A stretch of DNA of 40,132 bases from Kibdelosporangium persicum (GCF_013280595.1 NZ_JAAATY010000054.1:1-40132), one strand, 5' to 3'; counted from the first letter of the stretch, positions 31,936 to 39,943 are shown. Numbers and translations are program-made. Notes: generated from the sequence alone by a model not told the origin.

Positions 31936-32397
31936 GTGGAGAACCGGATACCCGACATCCAGGAGCACGTGCCGGAGATCACCCAGATCGGGGGCGTATT
32001 AGTGAAGGCCGCCGGCAACGGCTCGCTACCGCGAGCCACGGCCAGCTTGGTCTACCTGCGTGCCGGCCAGATCGTCGGCAGCACGTACCAGGTGCTGCGG
32101 CACTCGGCGGACCTGCGCAAGGCCGGGGAGTCCGAGGAGCGCATCACGGCAGTGGCGACCTGGTGGGACGCGTCCTGTTTCACCGAGGCTGAGCAAGCCG
32201 CGCTGGCCTTGACCGAGGCCGTGTTCCAACCGAACACGCAAGGCCACGAGCGGGTCCCGGACGACCTGTTCGCCGAGGTCGCGAAGCACTATGACGAGAA
32301 AGCACTGGCCACCCTCTCGGTGGTGGTCGCGTCGGCGGGCTTCTGGATGAGCGTGGCCCTCATGCTCAAGCCGCCGCCGGTCGGCCAGCCGGCCTGA
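31936..32397 (+). CDS. Carboxymuconolactone decarboxylase/AhpD-like protein lacking CxxC
   Basis: 153 residues from GTG 31936, chosen because GGAGG lies five bases upstream and MENRIPDIQEHVPEI is the usual family start; GTG 31903 (overlapping the sigma stop) and ATG 31924 are alternatives. The layout is that of the CMD/AhpD family: LVYLRAGQIVGSTYQVLRHSADL at the active site, then KAGESEERI, TAVATWWD, FTEAEQAALALTEAV. Family members normally have a CxxCxxxH redox motif here; this protein has Ser49 and Gln52 in place of the cysteines, while His56 remains. Peroxidase chemistry by the normal mechanism is therefore unlikely. It is the probable partner and target of the sigma factor just upstream. 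Confidence 0.88.
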   Translation: MENRIPDIQEHVPEITQIGGVLVKAAGNGSLPRATASLVYLRAGQIVGSTYQVLRHSADLRKAGESEERITAVATWWDASCFTEAEQAALALTEAVFQPNTQGHERVPDDLFAEVAKHYDEKALATLSVVVASAGFWMSVALMLKPPPVGQPA

Positions 32398-32406
32398 CCG
32401 GGACGC

Positions 32407-32445
32407 GAACCGGCCGGGATCTTCGCCGAGGCTCCCGGCCGGTTC
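32407..32445. terminator. Bidirectional hairpin terminator
   Basis: Thirteen-base arms (32407-32419 and 32433-32445, GAACCGGCCGGGA and its complement) around a 13-base loop, between the convergent decarboxylase-like gene (ends 32397) and the LLM gene (ends 32492). Confidence 0.75.
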
Positions 32446-32491
32446 CCCGGCCACGATCGACGTCAACCCGACGACTTCACCGGCATCGTCC

Positions 32492-33370
32492 TCAACGGAC
32501 TCCCCCGGCCGGCGTGAACCACTCGGCGAAACGCTCGGCGAACGCGGACATCTCATCCCTTTGCCTGCCGGGTTCGGCGCTGCTCGGAGTCACGACGATG
32601 CGTGTCACCCCTTGCTCCGCGAAGGAGGCGACTTGGTCGGCGGACATGTCCATCGATCCCCATCGGGTGTACTCGAGCGCTTCCGGGTCACGGCCTGCCT
32701 CGACCGCGGCCGCTCTGGCGAGCTCCATTTGGATACGGCGCTCGTCCGCCCCGATCGCACCGCCGGGGAAGTAGCCCTCGCCGCGCCGACCGGCGCGGCG
32801 CGCGGCCGCCCGGCTGGAACCGCCGACGTGAATCGGCAGAACCGCGTCGCCGTAAGGCTTCGGGAAGCTGCACACATCCTCGAACCTGAAGAACTGACCG
32901 TCGAAGCTGACGCCCTCCTCGCCACCGGCCCACAGCAGCCGCAACACATCGAGCGCCTCGTCGGCCCGGCGGCCCCGTGTGCCGAAATCGACGCCGACCG
33001 CTTGAGCCTCGCCCGGGAGAGCACCGACTCCGACGGTCAGCAGCCGCATCCGTCCCCGGGACAGCAGATCGATCGTCGCCAGCCGCTTCGCCAGTATCAC
33101 CGGATGGTGGTACGGCAACAGCAACACACCGGTTCCGAGCAGGATGCGTTGCGTGGCAGCGGCGACGAAGACAAGGCAGTCGAGCGGATCACCGAAGGGC
33201 AGCGACGGCGGCAACTCGACGGGCCCGATCTTCGCACCGGGGTACAGCGCGACGTGCTCCGGCACGTACAACGACTCGAAACCACAGTCCTCGGCGTGCC
33301 GCGCGTAGGCCACGATCCTGTCCGGGTCCACGCCGAACAACGGTGTGCTGTAGGTGATGCCGAACTTCAT
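32492..33370 (-). CDS. LLM-class flavin/F420-dependent oxidoreductase
   Basis: Luciferase-like monooxygenase fold, 292 residues, ATG at 33370. The opening MKFGITYSTPLFGVDPDRIVAYARHAEDCG and LYVPEHV are typical of the actinobacterial F420-dependent LLM subfamily. Further family sequence: AAATQRILLGTGVLLLPYHHPVILAKRLATID, RLLTVGVGALPGEAQAVGVDF, DEALDVLRLLW, PIHVGGSSRAAARRAGRRGEGYF (each in part). The cofactor (F420H2 or FMN) and substrate cannot be told from sequence. It is transcribed alone, towards the hairpin at 32407, from a promoter of MerR-regulated shape (33406-33436). Confidence 0.9.
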   Translation of the reverse strand: MKFGITYSTPLFGVDPDRIVAYARHAEDCGFESLYVPEHVALYPGAKIGPVELPPSLPFGDPLDCLVFVAAATQRILLGTGVLLLPYHHPVILAKRLATIDLLSRGRMRLLTVGVGALPGEAQAVGVDFGTRGRRADEALDVLRLLWAGGEEGVSFDGQFFRFEDVCSFPKPYGDAVLPIHVGGSSRAAARRAGRRGEGYFPGGAIGADERRIQMELARAAAVEAGRDPEALEYTRWGSMDMSADQVASFAEQGVTRIVVTPSSAEPGRQRDEMSAFAERFAEWFTPAGGVR

Positions 33371-33405
33371 CCTGCTGAGCTCCCCTGGCTGGTGCGGTGG
33401 CGGTC

Positions 33406-33436
33406 ACGCTAGAACTTGACGCCGATGTCAAGTCAA
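33406..33436 (-). promoter_or_regulatory. MerR-type promoter with palindrome in 19-bp spacer
   Basis: Read on the minus strand: -35 TTGACT (33436-33431), a 19-bp spacer, -10 TAGCGT (33411-33406). The palindrome ACTTGAC-N6-GTCAAGT (33414-33433) lies across the spacer and -35. An overlong 19-bp spacer filled by a palindrome is the hallmark of promoters twisted into shape by MerR-family activators. The LLM gene starts 36 bp downstream. Confidence 0.75.
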
Positions 33437-33442
33437 CAGACC

Positions 33443-34063
33443 TCAGCCGAGCGCGTTGCCGGAGTCCCATCGGTCGTTCATCTCGCCGCGGGCCCGGTCG
33501 ACGGCGTCAGACCACGGCCGCGCGTCGACGAAGACGACATGGCATCGTGTCCGGTTGTGTTCGCGTCCTCTGCGGACAAGTTCGTCTTGAACCAGCATCG
33601 ACGCCCGCACTCGCCGGTCGAGTGAGTCGTCACGGGGATAGCGGCCGGCGAGATTGGCGTGGATCTGTTCCCCCGTCTCCCTGAGAACCACGGCGAAATC
33701 CCACGCGAGCGTGGGCAAGGCATGGCGGCCGGTGACGACCGTGTGCGGATACTCCTGGAATCCGTCCAGGCGCAGACGGGGCTGTTCCGTGATCACAGCA
33801 CGCACGGCCGGAGCGAGGACGTCGGCGGCACGCAGCCGCGCCGTGGCCACCTCCTCGGCCGTCCCAGCCAACGGCTGATCCTGGTGGAACAGCTCCGGAT
33901 ACTGCTCCGGCCCTGTCATTGCACGTACTGCTTGCAGCACATCACTGGTGTCGATGACGTGCCCGTTGTACCGCGCGGCCAGCGCATAGGCGAATCTGGT
34001 GCGGCCGGTGCCGGAAGCACCGCACACCACCGTCACCGGCCACGACCCCGGATAGACCTTCAC
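33443..34063 (-). CDS. P-loop NTPase, 2-phosphoglycerate-kinase-like, altered Walker A
   Basis: 206 residues, GTG at 34063 with GGGAGGA upstream. The N-terminus VTVVCGASGTGRTRFAYALAARY (in part) is a P-loop, followed by IDTSDVLQAVRAMTGPEQYPELF, then LDGFQEYP. This order recalls actinobacterial 2-phosphoglycerate-kinase-like or AAA proteins, which read GASGTGKT, then VDDLV..ALTTPEQ.PAL, then LEGDYLLP. The key Walker A lysine is replaced by arginine, so ATP hydrolysis may be weak or absent. The C-terminal half has DFAVVLRETGEQIHANL, RRVRASMLVQDELVRRGRE and VVFVDARPW, like small kinase lids. Function unknown. It lies 73 bp upstream of the LLM gene in the same direction, but that gene has its own promoter. 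Confidence 0.75.
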   Translation of the reverse strand: MKVYPGSWPVTVVCGASGTGRTRFAYALAARYNGHVIDTSDVLQAVRAMTGPEQYPELFHQDQPLAGTAEEVATARLRAADVLAPAVRAVITEQPRLRLDGFQEYPHTVVTGRHALPTLAWDFAVVLRETGEQIHANLAGRYPRDDSLDRRVRASMLVQDELVRRGREHNRTRCHVVFVDARPWSDAVDRARGEMNDRWDSGNALG

Positions 34064-34136
34064 CCGCCCATCCTCCCGCCAGCAGCACGACGCCGCCGAC
34101 CACCACCCCCGACCACGCCCGAAAACCGCAGGTCAG

Positions 34137-34186
34137 CACTCGTGAGCACTTATCAGGGTTAGAACACGGATAAACGCTCACGAGGG
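34137..34186 (-). terminator. Hairpin repeat, copy 2, overlapping LacI 3' end
   Basis: Second copy of the element at 20449-20498, about 43 of 50 positions the same, with less perfect pairing (TGT to CAC and other changes in one arm). It overlaps the stop codon of the LacI-type gene (34159-34161) and supplies its last residues. It likely ends that transcript. Confidence 0.7.
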
Positions 34187-35214
34187 GGGCTGCAGGAATC
34201 CCGGACGACCAGCTGGGTCGGCAGGATCACCGGGCCCTCGCGGTCGGCGCCCGTGATCATGGCCATGATCGCCTTCGCCGCGGCCACGCCGAAGCCCGGC
34301 TTGTCCTGGGCCACTGTGGTCAGTGCCGGTTCCACGACGGACGCGATCTCGATGTCGTCGAAACCGACGAGCGCCAGATCCTCTGGCACTCGCAGCCCTG
34401 CGCCCCGGGCGGCGAGCAACGCGCCGACAGCCATCTCGTCGCTGGCCGCGAACACGGCCGTGGGCGGCTCGTCGACGGCGAGAAGTCGTCGCATCGCAGC
34501 GGTTCCGCTCGCCCGGTAGAAGTCACCGGACACGACATAGTCGTCCCGCAGTGGCAGACCGCACTCACGGATTGCCTTGTAATAACCGGAAATGCGCGCC
34601 TCGGCCGGCTGGTTGCCCGGCGGGCCGGTGATCGTGGCGATCCGGGAATGGCCGAGTTCGGCGAGATGCCGGACAGCCGACGCCGCACCGGCCGTGTTGT
34701 CCGACGTGACGTATGTCGCTTTTGGACCTTCGACGGCCACGTCCACCGCCACACAGGGGACGCCGGACTGGGCGAAGGCTTCGAACGCCTCCGCGTCGGA
34801 GCCGCTGTCGATCAGGACCAGCCCGCCGAGGTGGTGGCGGCGGGTCATGTTCACGTAGCCGACCGGATCGGCGAGCGACGCGCCGACCTCGCGGGAATCG
34901 CCGCTGGTGGCCAGCATCAGCAGGTGATATCCGTGCGCGCTGAGCGCGGATTTCAACCCGATCAGCAGATCCTGCAGATACGGGTGCCGCCAGCCGGGTC
35001 TGCGGTGATCGGTGTCCCAGACCAGGCCGATCATCGTGGACTGTTTGGTGGACAATGCCCGCGCGGATTCATTGGGCCGATAGTCCAGTTCCCTCGCGAC
35101 CCGCAGAACACGTTCCCTGGTGAGACGGTTGACCGTTTCCGGCTGGTTGAAGACGCGCGACACCGTCGCGATGGACACGCCGCAGAGCTCGGCGATCTCA
35201 CGCCCGGTCGCCAT
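34159..35214 (-). CDS. LacI-family repressor of beta-glucoside uptake
   Basis: 351 residues. ATG at 35214 has GGAGGT four bases upstream. The N-terminal helix-turn-helix reads REIAELCGVSIATVSRVFNQPETVN followed by the hinge region (DYRPNESARALSTKQS) (each in part). The periplasmic-binding-like core (about 60-335) includes GLVLIDSG, VTSDNTAGAASAVRHLAELGH, ITGPPGNQPAEARISGY and VFAASDEMAVGAL. It is divergent from the ABC transporter and GH1 genes, 231 bp apart, and a LacI operator overlaps its own predicted start of transcription, so it probably represses itself and the transporter. CebR of Streptomyces is the nearest functional model I can name. The last seven residues (RERLSVF) come from the inserted hairpin repeat. 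Confidence 0.92.
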   Translation of the reverse strand: MATGREIAELCGVSIATVSRVFNQPETVNRLTRERVLRVARELDYRPNESARALSTKQSTMIGLVWDTDHRRPGWRHPYLQDLLIGLKSALSAHGYHLLMLATSGDSREVGASLADPVGYVNMTRRHHLGGLVLIDSGSDAEAFEAFAQSGVPCVAVDVAVEGPKATYVTSDNTAGAASAVRHLAELGHSRIATITGPPGNQPAEARISGYYKAIRECGLPLRDDYVVSGDFYRASGTAAMRRLLAVDEPPTAVFAASDEMAVGALLAARGAGLRVPEDLALVGFDDIEIASVVEPALTTVAQDKPGFGVAAAKAIMAMITGADREGPVILPTQLVVRDSCSPPRERLSVF

Positions 35215-35231
35215 CGGACCTCCATCTCACC

Positions 35232-35243
35232 GTAAGCGGTTAC
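35232..35243. promoter_or_regulatory. LacI-family operator
   Basis: GTAAGCGGTTAC fits the symmetric pattern GTAAnCGnTTAC of LacI/GalR-type operators with a central CpG. It lies 17 bp upstream of the repressor start codon and covers the predicted transcription start, so binding would block the repressor's own gene. A looser half-match (CGGTTA) occurs near 35325 on the transporter side. Confidence 0.7.
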
Positions 35244-35246
35244 AGC

Positions 35247-35276
35247 AACCTACGCAGCCGCAGGTGCCCTAGTCAA
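35247..35276 (-). promoter_or_regulatory. Promoter of the LacI-type gene
   Basis: On the minus strand TTGACT (35276-35271), 18 bp, TAGGTT (35252-35247). Transcription would begin near 35240, within the operator. For the opposite direction only a TTGACG at 35315-35320 stands out, without a good -10. Confidence 0.6.
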
Positions 35277-35445
35277 ACCGAACACGCAGAACTAGTAGGT
35301 TATCGTTTTGTTACTTGACGGATCTCGGTTAACCCCGCTGTCATAGACGCCACACATTTCGGGCCGGCTTGCATGGGAGTGCCGGTCCAGCCGTTCGAGA
35401 CCTCGTTTCCCAGCTCGAGCGCGCCCAAAACAACGGAGGCCTTCG

Positions 35446-36708
35446 ATGCGCCCCAGAGCAATGGCCATTGGCTGTGCCGCGCTGGCGACCGCCATGGTGC
35501 TCAGCGGCTGCGGCAGTGAGTCCGCGGCAGGCGGCAAGACAAAACTGACCATCGGCCTGTTCGGCAATTTCGGTTACAGCGAACTGCTCAAGGAGTACGC
35601 GAGCACACACCCGGACATCGAGATCCAGGACCGCACCGCCTCGTACTCCGACCACCACAAGAACCTGGCCGCCCACCTGGCGACCAACAGCGGCGCCGCG
35701 GACATCGAGGCGGTCGACACCGGCTACATCGCCCAGTTCAAGGCCACCCCGGACAAGTTCGTCGACCTGAACACCAAGGGCGGCGGCCAGCTGAAAGACC
35801 GCTGGCTGGCGTGGAAGTGGGAGTCCTCGCTGAGCAAGGACGGCCAGCAGATCGGCTACGGCACCGACGTCGGCGGCCTGGCCATCTGCTACCGCCGTGA
35901 CCTGCTGGAGGCCGCCGGGCTGCCGTCGGAGCGCACGCAGGTCGCCGCGCTGTGGCCGACCTGGCAGGACTTCATGGCCACCGGCAAGAGGTTCCAGGCC
36001 AACGCACCCGCGGGCACGAAGTGGTTCGACGGCGGCCCGACCGTGCTCAACGCGATCGTCGGCCAGGCCCCGGTCGGCTACTACGACAAGTCCGACAAGC
36101 TCACCCTCGGCAACAACCAGGAGATCAAGCAGGGCTGGGATCTCGTGGTCGACGGCGTGCAGTCCGACCTGTCGGCCAAGCTGCTGTACTCGACGCCCGC
36201 CTGGAACACCGGGTTCAAACAGGGCCAGTTCGCGACCGTGACCTGCCCGGCCTGGCAGATGGCCAAGATCAAGGACCAGGCACCGGACACCGCGGGCAAG
36301 TGGGACGTCACGTCCGTGCCCGGCGGCGGCGGCAACTGGGGCGGTTCGTACCTCACGATTCCCAAGCAGGGCAAGAACGTCGACAAGGCCGTGGAGCTGG
36401 CGGCGTGGCTGACCGCGCCCGAGCAGCAGGCCAGGGTGTTCACCGGCGCCGGACTGCTGCCGTCCACACCGAAGCTGTACGACGACCCGGCGATCGTCAA
36501 CTACCAGAACCCGTTCTTCAACAACGCTCCCGTGGGCAAGCTGTTCACCGACGCGGCCAAGCAGCTGCAGCCGCAGTACCAGGGCCCGAAGGCCGGTGAC
36601 GTGCAGACCGCGATCGGCAACGCCATGCAACGCGTCGAGCAGGGCAAGCAGAACGGTGAGGACGCGTGGCGCCAGTTCGTCGGCGACGTCCAGAAGCTGA
36701 CGAGCTGA
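35446..36708 (+). CDS. ABC transporter sugar-binding lipoprotein (CebE-like)
   Basis: Extracellular solute-binding protein, 420 residues, anchored to the membrane as a lipoprotein. GGAGG lies seven bases before the ATG at 35446. Signal peptide 1-21 ends in the lipobox LSGC with Cys22. The mature part follows the family 1 carbohydrate-binding pattern: KLTIGLFGNFGYSELLKEYASTHPDIEI, ADIEAVDTGYIAQF, GTDVGGLAICYRRDLLEAAGL, LWPTWQDFMATGKRF, TSVPGGGGNWGGSYLTIPKQGKN, VELAAWLTAPEQQA (each in part). It is the first gene of a four-gene operon with two permeases and a GH1 enzyme. A beta-glucoside or cello-oligosaccharide ligand is inferred from that enzyme. Confidence 0.92.
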   Translation: MRPRAMAIGCAALATAMVLSGCGSESAAGGKTKLTIGLFGNFGYSELLKEYASTHPDIEIQDRTASYSDHHKNLAAHLATNSGAADIEAVDTGYIAQFKATPDKFVDLNTKGGGQLKDRWLAWKWESSLSKDGQQIGYGTDVGGLAICYRRDLLEAAGLPSERTQVAALWPTWQDFMATGKRFQANAPAGTKWFDGGPTVLNAIVGQAPVGYYDKSDKLTLGNNQEIKQGWDLVVDGVQSDLSAKLLYSTPAWNTGFKQGQFATVTCPAWQMAKIKDQAPDTAGKWDVTSVPGGGGNWGGSYLTIPKQGKNVDKAVELAAWLTAPEQQARVFTGAGLLPSTPKLYDDPAIVNYQNPFFNNAPVGKLFTDAAKQLQPQYQGPKAGDVQTAIGNAMQRVEQGKQNGEDAWRQFVGDVQKLTS

Positions 36709-36709
36709 C

Positions 36710-37633
36710 ATGGCGGTAGTGGACCGGGCAGCCCGAAAACACCGGTGGGACACCAAGTTCGCGCCGTACGCGTACGTGGCGCCGTACTTCCTGCTCTTCG
36801 GTGTCTTCGGGCTGTTCCCTCTGCTGTACACGGTCTGGGTTTCACTGCAGCACCGCAACCTGCTGGATTCCGATGGCGCGTACTTCATCTGGTTCAGCAA
36901 CTACCACCAGCTGTTGTTCGCCGATCCGTACTTCTGGAACGCCATGGGCAACACGCTGAGCCTGTGGCTGCTGACCACGATCCCGCAGATCCTGCTCGCG
37001 CTGGGCATCGCGCAGCTGCTCAACCGCAAGGTCCGGACCCGCACGCTGTTCCGGATGGGCGTGATCCTGCCGAACATCACCTCGGTGGCGGCGGTGACGA
37101 TCATCTTCGCGCAGCTGTTCGGCCGGGACTTCGGTCTGATCAACTGGGTGCTGGACCTGTTCGGCGCCGGGCACATCGACTGGCAGGCGGGCACGGCCAC
37201 GTCGCACATCGCGATCGCCACCATGGTGGTGTGGCGGTGGACCGGTTACCACGCGCTGATCTTCCTGGCCTCGATGCAGGCGATCCCGGCGAGCCTGTAC
37301 GAAGCGGCCACCCTGGACGGCGCGAAGGGCTGGCAGCAGTTCTGGCGGATCACGGTTCCGTTGCTCCGGCCGCAGATCATCTTCTCGACGATCATCGCGA
37401 CCACCGGCAACATGCGACTGCTCGCCGAGCCGCTGCTGTTCAACCCCGGCGCCGCGGCCTCGACCGGTGGTTCGGACCGGCAGTTCCAGACTGCCGCGCT
37501 GTACCTGTACGAACAGGGCTTCACCAACTGGGACTTCGGCTACAGCTCGGCGATCGCGGTCGTGCTGGCGATCGCCACGGTCATCGTCGCCGGTCTGGGT
37601 TACCTGGTGACCAAACGAATCCAGACGGACTGA
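36710..37633 (+). CDS. ABC sugar transporter permease (MalF/CebF-like)
   Basis: Inner-membrane permease, 307 residues, starting one base after the binding-protein stop, so probably translationally coupled. A short basic N-terminus is followed by about six membrane spans, beginning YVAPYFLLFGVFGLFPLLYTVWVSL. The EAA loop that contacts the ATPase is YEAATLDGAKGWQQFWRITVPLLRP (in part), near residues 195-220. It pairs with the next permease to form the channel. No ATPase gene is in the operon; Streptomyces Ceb-type systems use the shared ATPase MsiK, encoded elsewhere. Confidence 0.93.
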   Translation: MAVVDRAARKHRWDTKFAPYAYVAPYFLLFGVFGLFPLLYTVWVSLQHRNLLDSDGAYFIWFSNYHQLLFADPYFWNAMGNTLSLWLLTTIPQILLALGIAQLLNRKVRTRTLFRMGVILPNITSVAAVTIIFAQLFGRDFGLINWVLDLFGAGHIDWQAGTATSHIAIATMVVWRWTGYHALIFLASMQAIPASLYEAATLDGAKGWQQFWRITVPLLRPQIIFSTIIATTGNMRLLAEPLLFNPGAAASTGGSDRQFQTAALYLYEQGFTNWDFGYSSAIAVVLAIATVIVAGLGYLVTKRIQTD

Positions 37634-37641
37634 GGGAATCC

Positions 37642-38529
37642 ATGACTGCTGTACTGGATCCGCCCACGCCGGTGCGGCCGGCCGGGCCGCGGGGCCGGGC
37701 GCGCCGGCTGGCCAGGCGGGTCGCCGGGCCGTGGACGTACGCCGCGCTCATCGCGGTGCTGGCGGGCTCGGCCTTCCCGGTGTACTGGTCGTTCGTGGTG
37801 TCCTCGCAGACACCGGACGCGATCGACACGGTGCCGCCGGTCCTGGTGCCGGGCGGCCACCTCTTCGAGAACATCGCCCGTGTCTTCGACACCACCGACT
37901 TCGCGTTGGCGCTGACCAACTCGATCGTGGTGTCCAGCACGATCACCGTGTCGGTGGTGCTGTTCTCCACGCTGGCCGGGTTCGCCTTCGCCAAGCTGCG
38001 GTTCCGCGGCCGCAACGCCCTGCTGCTGGTGGTGATCGGGACCCAGGCGATCCCGACCGAGCTCGGCGTCATCCCGCTCTACATGATGATGAGCGAGTTC
38101 GGCTGGGCCACCAAGATCCACGCGGTGATCGTGCCGGGGCTGGTGACCGCGTTCGGGGTGTTCTTCATGCGGCAGTACTTCGAGCGGGCGATCCCGGACG
38201 AGCTGCTGGAGGCGGGCCGGATGGACGGCTGCGGTTCGCTGCGGCTGTTCTGGCACGTCGCGCTGCCCGCGGCCAGGCCGGCGGCGGCGGTGCTCGGGCT
38301 GTTCACGTTCATGCAGGCGTGGAACGACTTCTTCTGGCCACTGGTGGTGCTGGTGCCGGAGAACCCGACTGTGCAGACCGCGCTGTCCACTTTGGCCGCC
38401 GGATACACCACCGACTACACCCTGGTGCTGACCGCCGCGACGATCGGCACGATCCCGGTCCTCATCGTGTTCCTGCTGTTCGGCCGCCAGATCGTCGGCG
38501 GCATCATGTCCGGCGCCGTCAAGGGCTGA
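37642..38529 (+). CDS. ABC sugar transporter permease (MalG/CebG-like)
   Basis: Inner-membrane permease, 295 residues, ATG at 37642 with GAGGGAA upstream, eight bases after the previous stop. The frame continues upstream only as a shadow of the first permease. An Arg/Pro-rich cytosolic N-terminus of about 35 residues precedes six membrane spans (YAALIAVLAGSAFPVYWSFVVSS first). The EAA loop is LLEAGRMDGCGSLRLFWHVALPAARP (in part), near residues 191-215. MalG-type features such as FTFMQAWNDFFWPLVVL follow. It is the partner of the permease just upstream. Confidence 0.93.
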   Translation: MTAVLDPPTPVRPAGPRGRARRLARRVAGPWTYAALIAVLAGSAFPVYWSFVVSSQTPDAIDTVPPVLVPGGHLFENIARVFDTTDFALALTNSIVVSSTITVSVVLFSTLAGFAFAKLRFRGRNALLLVVIGTQAIPTELGVIPLYMMMSEFGWATKIHAVIVPGLVTAFGVFFMRQYFERAIPDELLEAGRMDGCGSLRLFWHVALPAARPAAAVLGLFTFMQAWNDFFWPLVVLVPENPTVQTALSTLAAGYTTDYTLVLTAATIGTIPVLIVFLLFGRQIVGGIMSGAVKG

Positions 38530-38548
38530 CCTTCCCGAGGAGACTTCT

Positions 38549-39943
38549 GTGACCACTGGATTCCCTGTGCCGTCGGGCTTCGGGGCAGGCTTCCGTTGGG
38601 GTGTGGCGACCTCGGCGTACCAGATCGAGGGAGCCGCGCGCCAGGACGGCCGTGGACCAGCCATCTGGGACACGTTCTCGACGGTCCCCGGCGCGGTCGC
38701 GTCCGGCGACACCGGCGACGTGGCCGCCGACCACTACAACCGCTGGGCCGAGGACGTGAAGCTGCTCGCCGGCCTGGGCGTCGACGCGTACCGGTTCTCC
38801 ATCTCGTGGTCCCGGATTCTGCCGGAAGGGCGCGGCCGGGTCGAACAACGCGGCATCGACTTCTACCGCAGGCTGATCGACGCGTTGCGGGACAACGACA
38901 TCGAACCGTTCGTCACGTTGTACCACTGGGACCTGCCGCAGGCCCTTGAGGACCACGGCGGGTGGCGCAACCGCGACACGTCGGGGTGGTTCGCCGAGTA
39001 CGCCGCGATCGTGCACGAGGCCCTTGGTGACGTCGTCGGCAAGTGGACCACCCTGAACGAGCCGTACTGTTCCTCGATCGTCGGTTACGGCGAAGGCCGG
39101 CACGCACCGGGAGCACGGGAGGGACACGGCGCACTGGCGGCGGTACACCACCTGCTGCTCGGCCACGGTCTCGCTGTCCAGGCGATGCGGGCCAACGCGT
39201 TGCAGGATCAGGAATTCGGCATCGTGCTCAACCAGTCCCCCACGGTGCCCGTGACCGGCAGCCCCGCCGACGTCGCCGCCGCCAGCCGCCAGGACTGCTT
39301 GCTGCGCAGGCAGTTCACCGATCCCCTGTTCGGTTCGGCGTACCCGGACGAGCTGACGTCGATGTTCGGCGCGATCACCGACTTCTCGTTCCGGCACGAC
39401 GGGGACCTGGGGATCATCGGCGAACCGCTGGACTACCTCGGCCTCAACTACTACTACCGCCTGCACGTCGCCGACGCGCCGCACCGCGAGCCGGACCCCG
39501 CCAAGCGGACCGCTCACGACATCGGCGTGGACACCACCCAGTTGCCGGACGTGCCCCGCACCGGCATGGGGTGGCCCGTGGAACCGGAAGGCCTCACCAT
39601 CGCGCTGACCGACATCCATGCGCGCTACCCGGGCCTGCCGCCGATCTACATCACGGAAAACGGCTGCGTCTACCCCGATTCCGGCGACTTCGAGGACAAC
39701 GACCGCATCTCGTACCTGCGCGACCACATCGCGGCAGCCGAAGCGGCGGCGACGGCCGGAGTGCCGCTGCGTGGCTACTTCTGCTGGTCGCTGCTCGACA
39801 ACTTCGAGTGGGCACACGGCTACAAGCACCGATTCGGCCTGATCCACGTCGACTACGCGACCCAGCAACGCACGCCACGCGCCAGCTACCACTGGTACCG
39901 ATCGTTCATCGCAGCCGCGCGTCAGGCCCACTCCAGCGAGTGA
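38549..39943 (+). CDS. GH1 beta-glucosidase (BglC-like)
   Basis: Glycoside hydrolase family 1, 464 residues, GTG start with GAGGAG six bases upstream. It has no signal peptide, so it acts inside the cell. It opens with FRWGVATSAYQIEGAARQDGRGPAIWDTF (in part), as in the family. The acid/base is Glu171 in TTLNEPYCS; the nucleophile is Glu370 in YITENGC. Substrate-binding sequence includes LYHWDLPQALEDHGGW and SLLDNFEWAHGYKHRFGL. It should cleave beta-glucosides such as cellobiose brought in by the transporter encoded just before it; the exact substrate is inferred. It is last in the operon, with a hairpin at the stop codon. Confidence 0.96.
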   Translation: MTTGFPVPSGFGAGFRWGVATSAYQIEGAARQDGRGPAIWDTFSTVPGAVASGDTGDVAADHYNRWAEDVKLLAGLGVDAYRFSISWSRILPEGRGRVEQRGIDFYRRLIDALRDNDIEPFVTLYHWDLPQALEDHGGWRNRDTSGWFAEYAAIVHEALGDVVGKWTTLNEPYCSSIVGYGEGRHAPGAREGHGALAAVHHLLLGHGLAVQAMRANALQDQEFGIVLNQSPTVPVTGSPADVAAASRQDCLLRRQFTDPLFGSAYPDELTSMFGAITDFSFRHDGDLGIIGEPLDYLGLNYYYRLHVADAPHREPDPAKRTAHDIGVDTTQLPDVPRTGMGWPVEPEGLTIALTDIHARYPGLPPIYITENGCVYPDSGDFEDNDRISYLRDHIAAAEAAATAGVPLRGYFCWSLLDNFEWAHGYKHRFGLIHVDYATQQRTPRASYHWYRSFIAAARQAHSSE

